Below are positions 11,969 to 21,018 of a stretch of 64,000 nucleotides of DNA, piece by piece (within the stretch, counting starts at the first letter, position 1; every line of letters begins with the position of its first letter). The notes below the pieces were generated by a model that saw only the letters and a program-made list of their open reading frames with translations, made no database searches and had not been told where the DNA came from. This DNA comes from Isoetes taiwanensis (lineage: Eukaryota; Streptophyta; Lycopodiopsida; Isoetales; Isoetaceae). The position numbers were made by a program, and so were the translations under genes. Location: positions 38,739,841 to 38,803,840 of the forward strand of contig JAJEKV010000002.1 in assembly GCA_021234155.1 (NCBI GenBank), written 5' to 3'.

Positions 11969-13548
11969 GAAAATGTGGCCACGAGTTTTGCACAATTACA
12001 ACACCTATTCATAATTCAGATTCCATTACATTTGCAAATGCCTTTTACAAATTTTTTATTGAAGAAAAAAGGTTTATATAAAAAATAAGATTTTTATGAG
12101 ATGTTCTTTCGTATCAAACCATTGTATATAAAATCTAATTCACTAAAAATAGATAAAGAAGTGAAGCAGTAGAGAGAGAATGTCAATTGTTTCTGTGCTC
12201 AAAACTTGAGCTACAGAGGTCAGATTCATATGATCTTGGGCTCTTTGGAAAGCTTATAGAGAGCTTTCTATTGGCATATGATTTGACTCCGATCTTTTAA
12301 GATAGATACCTGCTTTTTGTATTTTTCAATTCGGATATTTTTTTGCAAAGTGCATGCCATGCAGATTTGATGGTAATATGGTTTTTATCATAACTTTTGA
12401 ATTCAGACTCCCTTCTGAGTGTTTTTTATTGCGTTAGAAATCTCTCTCCGACTCATATTTAATTAAGTTTTCTGGGCAAAAATAGTAGATTGCTGGGCAG
12501 ATTTGGTACGATACCCCACTAGTTGATTCTCTGCCAACGGATCATTTTGGTCATGTTCTTTAACCTGCATCACTGTAGTGCAGTAAGCTTTTATGAAGAT
12601 ATTGAAGAGATGATGTTATCATGGTCGCGTTTTGTATTCGAAAAAAAAATGAAACTTTTTGTTTTGGTGTGTGATGGGATTTATGCAATATATAATGGTT
12701 TATATGTTATTCATGATTTTGCCAATGTTCATGATTTTGCCAATGTTTTTTGAATTTTATTCTTTTCTCAAACCAGAAAAACAACATCTCCCATAACACA
12801 CCAAAACAAAAAGTACGCAGGCGAGTGGAAAGCATTCTTGTAAGCGTATAGCATAGGATAGCGATCCTCTGTTTCCTACCACGATGAAAATGGCGTGCAT
12901 GAGCAAGCATGTTTTGATTGTTTAGTACAATGCAATTTTTCATTTCTGTTTGTCGCTGCTTTTTTTTTTCTCCCTTCTCATGCTGCTCTATAATTTTCAG
13001 AGCTGCATCCTTTTTCTGCCATGTGTCTCTTTCTAGACACATCTGCACGAGCATCACAATGTAGACTGTCCTGTCAACTTTCTAATGCCTCGGCATCAGA
13101 GTGCACCCCAATAACAATGCTTGTTGTGTGAAGAATACTGCTAGTGTCTAATCTCGATGCAACAGCTGAGCTACTCTTAGGCGAGCATCCTTCCTCATCT
13201 AATCAAACACCAGAGGAAGAGATCCTAGCATATCCTACCTGCATGATGATGCGCTCCCTGCCATCCTGGTCTACTTCTGCAAAAAACTGGAAGATATAGA
13301 TCCGAAAATCCGGATTTGCTAATTTAGAAACCCATGTGCAGATCCGGTCGCACATCGCCACGCAGCTTGGCAACACGGAAGGGGCATGCCTCCGTCGCCA
13401 AGATTGTAGTTCGTCCACAGATGTAGCGCTAAAAAAGGGAAACATAATGAATGCAAAAAAGGGAAAAAAAATGCGGTCATGACTTTTTTGGAATTCCGCT
13501 TTAAACACAAGTGGAAGAATAATTACAAAACTCTGATGCCCACAAAAG
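11969..13548. other. AT-rich intergenic DNA with small repeats
   Basis: No gene was recognised. The stretch holds an 18-bp unit in two tandem copies at 12711-12746 (tcatgattttgccaatgt) and an inverted repeat with 26-bp arms at 12654-12679 and 12789-12814, differing at one base. The remaining open frames are short and have no recognisable domain. Confidence 0.5.
12654..12814. repeat. Inverted repeat, 26-bp arms, about 109-bp loop
   Basis: The left arm starts actttttgttttggtgtgtg; the right arm is its reverse complement with one mismatch (12789-12814). The loop carries the 18-bp tandem pair. It may be a small foldback element, but no target duplication was found. Confidence 0.6.
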
Positions 13549-14085
13549 TGGATTGAAGAGCTCAGAAGCCTTGCTATTCATCATCGGGTGTGCAAAAGAA
13601 TTAAATAAAATAGGAGCTCAGAAGCCTTGCTATTCATCTGTGTGCATGTGTGCATATGGGTTGGCATGTGGCCATGCCTCAAAGGCAGTAAAGAATCAAA
13701 TAAAAATAGGAGCTCAGAAGCCTTGCAAAAGAATTAAATATTGCTATTCATCATCGAGTGTGCAAAAGAATTAAATAAAATAGGAGCTCAGAAGCCTTGC
13801 TATTCATCTGTGTGCATGTTGCAGATGGGTTGACATGTGGCCATGCCTCAAAGGCAGTAAAGAATTAAATAAAAATAGGAGCTCAGAAGCCTTGCAAAAG
13901 AATTAAATAAAATAGGAGCTCATGGGTTGACATGTGACCATGGCTCAAAGGCAGTAAAGAATTAAATAAAAATAGAAGCTCAGAAGCCTTGCAAAAGAAT
14001 TAAATAAAAAAGAAGCTCAGAAGCCTTGCTATTCATCCGTGTGCAGATGGGTTGGCATGTGGCCATGCCTCAAAGGCATTTCATC
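13549..14085. repeat. Complex tandem repeat built on an 18-bp core
   Basis: The core ggagctcagaagccttgc recurs about eight times, mixed with aaaagaattaaataaaa, ctattcatctgtgtgcat and gggttggcatgtggccatgc. Larger units of roughly 180 bp (13560-13740 and 13740-13900) are themselves repeated, then shorter deletion derivatives follow. It looks like a young array formed by unequal exchange. It ends some 120 bp before the duplicated PPR segment. Confidence 0.85.
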
Positions 14086-14208
14086 ACTGCTCATCAGGTT
14101 TTGAACCTGAGACCTTGTAGTACACAGCCACGGTTTTTTACTAGTACAGCAACGCAGATGATGCTGAGTAATATATATTTTATTATCTATCTCGAATATT
14201 AAAAACTT

Positions 14209-15640
14209 GTAATTCCAGCCACGAGTTTGAGGAAAGGGCGAAAGATTATGCTGCAGGAGCTCATTCGCGGAAGCGGCGGAAGGAAACTTCTTCAACTTGC
14301 AAGACCTTCCCCTCGACCATTTTCCTCTACCGTGGAATTGGTTGAATTACAACAAGCCTTCTGCAAGCTCTCACAACCGGACCTCTATACCTGGAACACA
14401 ATCATTCATGTCCATGCCCATAATGGAGAAGGTGAGATGGCTATTCATATATATAACACTCTGAGTTACAACAGCACGAAACCCAACAGGTTTACATTGT
14501 CTAGCATTTTGAAAGCATGTGGAAATATCCATGCTCTAGAGCAGGGGAGAATCATTCACGAGCAACTTATTGATTATGGCTTGTTCTCTGATCTTGTTGT
14601 GGGCACTGCTCTTCTTGATATGTATGCCAGATGTGAGTGCTTGCAGGCAGCTCGTAATATTTTCGAGGGATTGGAAAAGCAAGATGTTATATCTTGGAGT
14701 GCAATGATTGCAGCATATGCGCGCCATGGCTATGGATTCAATGCTTTACAATGCTTTGAGAATATGCTCCATAGTTGCATACAACCTAGCAATTGAAAGC
14801 ATGTACTAGTATATGCTCCTTAGAGCAGGGCAGACGCATTCATGAACAACTGTTTAAGAGAAGATTTCAATATGACATCGTTGTGGGGAGTACACTTGTT
14901 GATATGTATGCTAAATGTGAAAGTACAGAAGAGGCACGAGATGTCTTTGATAGATTATCTGATCAGGACATAGTAGCTTGGAATGCAATAATTTTTGGGT
15001 ATGCCCAGCATGGGGAAGGCTGTGCTGCACTTGAGTGTTCAAAATCTGCAAAACCAGGGATTAAAGATAGACAGAGTCACGTATTTGAGTATCATGAAAG
15101 CTTGGTAGAGGCACATAGAGTGTTCAACAAGTTGCCTGTTCGCGATGTCTTGTCTTGGGATTCATTAATTTCAGGGTATGCTCAAATAGGTGAGGCCACC
15201 CTAGTGATGCTGTGTTTTGCAGAAATGCAGCATTATGGAATTAGACCAGATGATGTAATATGTACTACTGTTCTTATACTATCTTATCTATCTTATGGCA
15301 TTATGTCGTGTTGGCCTGCTGGAGGAGGCCCTTCAGCATTATAAAGGCATGGTAGAATATCATGGTATACAACCTGATGTATGCCAATGCATTGTTGATC
15401 TTTTGGGGCAAGAAGGATATGTGCGGGAAGCAGAAGCCTTGTTGAAAGGTACAGGGAAACCTGATATTTGTCAATGGGTAAGTCTTCTTAGTGCTTGTAA
15501 CACCCACATTGACTTGGAGCTAGCAAAGCGGTGCTTCGATGCCATTATTCAATTAGATCCTCATTGTGTTCAAGCACATGTCCTTATGTCAAACATTTAT
15601 GCTGGAGAACAAGTAGGGATGAACTTGAACAATGGATAGG
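14209..15640 (+). pseudogene. PPR pseudogene, decayed copy of the gene at 44784-46298
   Basis: This is an inverted copy of the minus-strand PPR gene, still close in sequence. It reads MLQELIRGSGGRKLLQLARP from 14248 and follows the intact protein through its first two repeats. After IQPS it lacks 19 bp, which shifts the frame and gives an immediate TGA. The frame is regained at 14793 (ACTSICSLEQGRRIHEQL). A second deletion, about 150 bp, removes one repeat unit; the two breakpoints share agcttg in the intact copy, which points to slippage or end joining between short direct repeats. Near 15283 there is a 19-bp insertion of tatctta-like repeats, and near 15386 a small in-frame loss. The E-like tail is retained to 15640. 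It is not expected to make a full PPR protein. Confidence 0.92.
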
Positions 15641-16205
15641 CTTGAAGATAAAAGGGCACAAATAATAATTCTTGAGTGCTTATTATTTTTGGAATTCCCC
15701 ACAGGCAACAATTCAGTAGGGAGTGTACTGAAAGAAATAATCATGAAGAGGTCTCTGCAGTTTGCCTATTGATGGGTGGAATCTATGTGAATTAACAGAT
15801 CCAGAATTTTGGACGCTCTTTCCAATTGGAACTTAATTTTCTGGAAGTAGAAACACACCATTTTACGAAAACAAAGCTCTAATCTCCTTCATTGTCTGAC
15901 AGTTGCAGATACATTTTCTGCAGCATTTTGCAACTATTCTATCCTCAGGTACGTTTTTCTTTCATCTTCTATCATTTATGAAGAATGATATGCTATGACA
16001 TACAGAGCATCACACATATCATTGCCATGCAGATAGCCTCTAAATTCAGAAAAAAATACTCAGCAGTTCACACCCAATCTTTGGTTAAAGAACTGAAAAG
16101 AGGAAATGTTGTTTTGCCCTGGATTAGGCAATGCCATATCTTCTTTTTCTAGGGAGGTTCTTCTACTTATCACTTTGAACAATAGCGGAGGAGAGGATGG
16201 CATGA
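14209..16205 (+). repeat. Segmental duplication, partner of 44218-46337 (inverted)
   Basis: Homology starts at gtaattccagccacgag upstream of the PPR frame and continues past the stop, through the 3' flank, to the shared ttgaacaatagcggaggaga near 16190. The partner is on the opposite strand 28 kb away. It is about 2.1 kb long there and 2.0 kb here, the difference being mostly the deletions in the PPR frame. Confidence 0.9.
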
Positions 16206-17041
16206 TGGCATTACCAAGTTGGTCAAACTCTGCCCTTATTATCTGCCAGCATGAAATAGGCTGCTTTTTTCAAAGTATAAGACACAATCCACATTTGGAT
16301 CCAAGGTATAGGTAAAGAGGAACCTATCCAGAGGTATTTCATCTTTCAATACTCTTGGGGATGCGAGGGAAAGGGAAAAAGGGGAAGGGGAAAGGGGAGG
16401 GAAGGGGAGGGAGAAGGGGGTTAAAAAAAAGTAAAAAAAGTAAAAAATAAAAAAATTGATATAGCAGTACTTGATGACTGATACATGCATGTTTATTCAT
16501 CGGAAGATTGGTTAATCGGTGCAAATCTTTGCTAAACTTCGTTAACAAACATAAATAGAGAGCCCTTGTGAAAGAGGATGCTATTAAGGTGGTGTGCAAT
16601 GGTAGAAATAGATGACTTATCTCTAACGGTCAAGTTCCCATGTTTTATGCACAACACTATCACTGATAATATCAGCCAATTCCTGGCAATACAGTGTTGC
16701 TTGATTTACCTTCTGTCTGACATCAGGCTTTATATGCTGCAGACCACAGCCTTTGATGTTCTATGAACACGTGAATCACAGTAGTGGTTCTATTACAGTG
16801 CAGTATATAGAGGATTCTCCTTGATCTTATAATTTCAATTTGAGAACACAAGTTAAACACTTAACAGAAGAATATAACTTCGACAATGGAGTTAATCAAC
16901 AGAAGAAAATAGTATTCACTTCGACAGTGGAATTTATCAACAATATTGAATTGATATAATTGACACGAACACAATAATAATAACACTGGCATTACAAAAG
17001 AGTTAGGGAAAATGCTTACAAATGCATTTTATGAAAACATG
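16206..17041. other. Intergenic DNA with a purine tract
   Basis: No gene seen. A G/A-only tract of about 60 bp covers 16366-16424, ending in ggtt and an A-rich run. The rest is unremarkable AT-rich sequence. Confidence 0.5.
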
Positions 17042-17420
17042 GAGGTTCAAATCATGCCCATCCAGGATCTCCGGATGCGCTATGCTGAGTTGGTCAGGCC
17101 TGGCCAGCCGCTACATGTGACATTGAGCACGGCTTCCGTACGAATGCTGGGATCACACCTTCAAGAGGTTACGGACATGCGAGATCAGCTATGTCCTCGG
17201 GCACACACTTGACATGTATATATACATTTATTTCATGATGATGTATACTTGTACAGTTTGACAGCATTCTTATTACTGCCACGGTTTTTCCCTCGAAAAC
17301 CCTTCGGAGCGGGGTTTTTTTTAACTCGGACGGTAATAAGTTTGTTGCGCCCCTTCTGGGTCCCATAGACCGATTGGTCTCAGTGCATGATAAAAATCAT
17401 TCATTCTTTCTTTCTTTTTT
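17042..17420 (+). mobile_element. 3' end of a LINE (second family), 5'-truncated
   Basis: The reading RMRYAELVRPGQPLHVTLST and RMLGSHLQEVTDMRDQLCP up to the stop at 17210 matches the C-terminus of the frame at 37917-38534 (RERYVRLLVPGQPLHQLLTM, GLLGSYLQEVMDARARLCP). The 3' UTRs also match: ccctcgaaaacccttcgg, then gggtcccatag, then attggtctc. This copy ends in an attctttctttcttt tail instead of poly(A). The zinc-finger region upstream is mostly cut off. It is a dead fragment, not a gene. Confidence 0.8.
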
Positions 17421-17623
17421 ATCAAAACATTGGTGTATTGTTGTTGTTGGCAAAACATGATTAGACACACAATTGGAGTAAACATAACCATCCGGTATGT
17501 CAATCGGGAGGATAGTTAAGAATAAAAGATTTGTTCTTCTATTCATCTAGATAGACCACACCTGCCGAATTCATACGAGATGGATTGAATCTAGGTGCAT
17601 TGAATGCATTGTATCCATAAAAG

Positions 17624-17840
17624 CGTGTAGGGACACTTCACACTTATAAATTGCCCAGTATTTGTGGTTGTATCCCACCTTGTTTGCTTCAAGGTAAACA
17701 TTGCCTATATATGCGACACGCCTGGTACAGAACGTGTAGGGATACTTCACACTTATAAATTGCCCAGTATTTGTAGTTGTATCCCACCTTGTTTGCTTCA
17801 AGGTAAACATTGTCTATATTTGTAACACGCCTGGTACAGG
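17624..17840. repeat. Tandem repeat, two copies of 109 bp
   Basis: Units at 17624-17732 and 17733-17840 start cgtgtaggga and end ctggtacag. They differ at about eight positions (for example tgtggttg and tgtagttg). Confidence 0.92.
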
Positions 17841-18861
17841 CCTATTTTCTTATTTATGTTTTCTTATGGGTTTTTTTTTTTCTTTTTTTTTTTAACATTG
17901 GTTGTGAGCCGCTGATGGGCAGTATATTCGTGGCATTCTTCCAGATCCACGGGTATTAACATTTTGCCAGAAAAATGGCATAACAAATCCTATAGTCTCA
18001 ATTACAATACCAAGGTATGCAACTCATGCATTGCTACTCTGTTCTTCCCCGTCTTTCCGGAAATCGTGCTTAAACAGAACAACTTAGCTCTGTCAAAAGG
18101 GTTTCGGGGCTTATCGTAAACATCACTACACTTGGAAATCGGGATTTTCCATTGAAATCTGAGTTCGAATCAAGAGATTTTCCACGGAAATGGCAGGAAG
18201 GGAGAACCTTCGAGCAAGGAAAAACTGGATACACCTGTTGTGCCAATGCCAATGGCAATTTGAACCCACCCATTGGAGAAGGATGTTTCAACCTACCGAT
18301 TCTTAGATAGCCTAAACAGAATCAAACCGGTCTATCTTGGATTCTTAATCGGCAGACCATCAAACAAACCTGTGCTGCACCTGAATTTCCAGCCTTGCAT
18401 CTCTGCAAAAATGGTCAGGAAAAAGCGCTGGAGGAATCGAACCTCCATTTTGCACCAGTACTCTCAACAAGCCGCCCATGCCTCTCTCTTTCAGTATTTT
18501 CAACTGCCATCTGCACCACAGACATCTCCATCAGCATATTTCTATCCCTTATTGCCTTGTTTCTATCCCTTGTCGGCCCTATTATGCCTGGAATCCGACT
18601 TGATTTGTGCAGACAACAATCGGATTGTTGCAGCCGCTTAAAGCTTGCTCAACCGGATTGTTGCGTGCTGTCCAATCTGTATGCCAAATAGACAATGCCC
18701 ATGCGTGCATTCGATGCCTTCTATCCTCGTATCATGCCCAGAAACGCCCAAAAAACACATCCACAGTCCAATTTGGATTATCTACCTCTAACAGCCAAGA
18801 AGCACCTCAATCAACTAAAAAATACGCTTCGCATATGGTTTTCCATATAATACAAAGGCAA

Positions 18862-19050
18862 AATCTTGGCCAAACCATGCCAAAAATACCGTCCGACAAA
18901 TACCAAACAAAAATATTAAACTTAAATCTTGGCTAAACCATGCCAGAAATACCGCCTGCAAAAACCATACAAAAATATTAAGCTTAAATCTTGGTCAAAC
19001 CATGCCAGAAATACCGCCCGCAAATACCAAACAAAAATATTGCAAGCTTA
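18862..19050. repeat. Tandem repeat, three copies of about 62 bp
   Basis: Units begin aatcttggccaaaccatgcc at 18862, with variants at 18925 and 18987, each containing aaataccg and ending in acaaaaatatt. Confidence 0.9.
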
Positions 19051-19266
19051 ATAACATATACTAACGTTTAAACAAGTCTTGTTGTCAACCAGGACATGTA
19101 TATATATATACCCCATTTATGTCATAATAGTTTTTATCTCAGTTGCTCATCCCTACTAAAGTGCCATATTGCTCCTCTGACATGGAACCCATCACACACT
19201 CTAGGTATGGCTCCTCTCTGCTTGGTGAATGGTTTGTTTCTTTGGCTTTGCGTCACTTGATATTTT

Positions 19267-19861
19267 TGTTTGGGGTCTGGGTTCGGGAACTCCTGCAAGA
19301 CAGCCCTCTGTGAGGACCCTTGGATCTAACAGGAGAATCCGGGGGGACTATGTCACGCGGGATTTGCAAGAAAAGAACAAGAAGAAGAAAACGGAACAGA
19401 AAAGAACAATGAGAGGAAAATGATATGCTTCCTTGATATCACTGATGAACATACATGAGCTCTCACAATTGAGAGAAGACTGAAAAGAGACAAGACTCAA
19501 AACTCATCTAGCCCTCATATGCTAGCTCTACTCATATATATAGTACAATGGCCTCTGGCCCAATATAGACACTCGGACTGATCTCGGTGCCGACTCCTGG
19601 AAGGAGGCCTGATTTGCAGTAATGTTGGCGGTGCCTCTTGAAATGCCTAGAATCACGCTGACGCTGACACGGGCGGTGACGGGTCATCACTTGTCTGAGC
19701 GGCGCCTCTTGTTGACGGACGCAGGCTTTGACTGCGTGGTCTGCTGCTTGGTCTTCTGCTGAGCCTTTGATGGCTGACCCATGCCTGTCTGTGGATCCTT
19801 GAGCTTGACCTGGTCCGTCGTATGCATGAATAGTCCTGAACCAGGAGGCACAGGACTAACA
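19267..19861 (-). repeat. 3' LTR of element A
   Basis: The LTR has ends tgtttggggt and ggactaaca (plus strand), that is TG...CA. It is 595 bp and nearly identical to 33985-34578; seen differences include one base in tctcacaattgag and one missing base in the acgctgacgctgac run. A G-rich polypurine tract (plus-strand complement at 19862-19873) adjoins it on the internal side. It also encodes the last 58 or so residues of accessory ORF 2. Confidence 0.95.
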
Positions 19862-21018
19862 CTCCCCCCCACCAAATGACACTCAGTCTGAAGAAAAGGA
19901 GGAAGTGCTTCCGAAGGCGGGAAACCAGCAGTCGGAAAGTGATCCTCACGGGAATGAGGTCGGGCGCCATTATGGTAATGAGCAATGAGGTCCTGGCGTG
20001 TTTGAAGAGCGTCAGGGGTGTTGAGCCCTAGGGCAGGATGGGCCTCAATGAGGAAGTGAGAGCGCACCATGTCTTCCAGGGCAGCATGGGCAGCCGAAGG
20101 AACAAACTGGCACTCCATGAGAAGGCAAGTTTGAAGACCGAAGGCACTGACGCTGGCATTCGGATTGCAGTGAAAGATTGGACGCTGCCTATTTAAAGAG
20201 CTGACCAGGATGCATTTGAGAGCAGCACAGAAACCTGCTTGATGGTGTACTGAAGGATCTGGTGAGGTGGCGGCATTCTGCAAGAAGGTGTCAAGACCAT
20301 TAAGAGCATCAGCAGGCTTTTGCCAGCCACGCTCATTACCGATGTAAATCCAATTTTCAGTAGTGTCCAAAGTGGCATTATCCTCCCAATTGGAGCGTCT
20401 GACAAATCGGGGATCCCACCGGAGATCCGTGGAGATCTGAGGCGGAGTCGACCCAGCGTGGCCATCCATGACCTGCGTCCAAAAGGGAAGACGCCAATCA
20501 GAAGAAAGGAACCGTGGGCGGGGAGGGGCTCCTAAGGAAGCATATGGAGAGGGAATCATGCCCGTGTGCGTGGGTTGCAGAGCCATGTCCCTGAATGCTT
20601 GAACAAGATTTTGATCAAGAGCACGACACCAATGGTCCCATTCTGAAGTAGAGAGTAATTGATAGACAGGAGGATTGACCCAACCCGTGGGAATGGTCTT
20701 GCTTTCCAGAAGGCCACGGAGTTGATTGTAGCCTCCCAAGTGCTGCATATAAATCTGAGCAAACTCAAGATCATCAGGGTGCTTCAGATTTTTGTTTACC
20801 TGTTCCAACGTTTCAACCTGCCACAGAGGTAAGTGCTGAGCCAATTCAGGCATGTACTCTTGTTCAAAAGTCTGAGACTGAGCAGGATCCTGGAAATATT
20901 TGTTGGTTGGTGATAATAACCAAGCAGCATTTGAGTTGCCTTGAAAAACACGATGGGCCTCATCCCGGAATTTATCCGGAGATCCGCCGGTGTAGAAGTC
21001 ATGAAAAACATAAGCCAT
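19687..21018 (-). CDS. Accessory ORF 2 of element A, function unknown
   Basis: A clean 443-residue frame from ATG 21018 (MAYVFHDFYTGGSPDKFRDE), overlapping the end of accessory ORF 1 by 20 bp in another frame. I recognise no family. The first 330 residues look globular, with many Trp and Tyr (WDHWCRAL, RFLSSDWRLPFWTQVMDG, NWIYIGNERGWQKP). The C-terminus is Gln/Lys/Thr-rich and ends SVNKRRRSDK, a possible nuclear localisation signal. The last part, from about VSPVPPGSG, lies inside the 3' LTR. No signal peptide or membrane segment was seen, so an envelope-like role is not supported. Element B keeps only an eroded piece of it at about 51920-52260. Being open over 1.3 kb in a decaying element suggests it was under selection until recently. 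Confidence 0.75.
   Translation of the reverse strand: MAYVFHDFYTGGSPDKFRDEAHRVFQGNSNAAWLLSPTNKYFQDPAQSQTFEQEYMPELAQHLPLWQVETLEQVNKNLKHPDDLEFAQIYMQHLGGYNQLRGLLESKTIPTGWVNPPVYQLLSTSEWDHWCRALDQNLVQAFRDMALQPTHTGMIPSPYASLGAPPRPRFLSSDWRLPFWTQVMDGHAGSTPPQISTDLRWDPRFVRRSNWEDNATLDTTENWIYIGNERGWQKPADALNGLDTFLQNAATSPDPSVHHQAGFCAALKCILVSSLNRQRPIFHCNPNASVSAFGLQTCLLMECQFVPSAAHAALEDMVRSHFLIEAHPALGLNTPDALQTRQDLIAHYHNGARPHSREDHFPTAGFPPSEALPPFLQTECHLVGGSVSPVPPGSGLFMHTTDQVKLKDPQTGMGQPSKAQQKTKQQTTQSKPASVNKRRRSDK

Larger units (their letters stand above)
17421..19266. other. Intergenic DNA with two tandem repeats
   Basis: No coding sequence is supported. It contains the 109-bp and 62-bp tandem repeats listed separately, a T-rich run at 17867-17893, and a tRNA-like T-arm on the minus strand at 18425-18450. 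Confidence 0.45.

Noticed and set aside
13549..14085. CRISPR-like array
   Set aside because: Repeats are direct and of unequal length, with no unique spacers, in a eukaryotic sequence. It is an ordinary complex tandem repeat.
17012..17212. Plus-strand frame of 66 residues as a small gene
   Set aside because: Its sequence is the C-terminus of a LINE protein, truncated, followed by the LINE 3' UTR.
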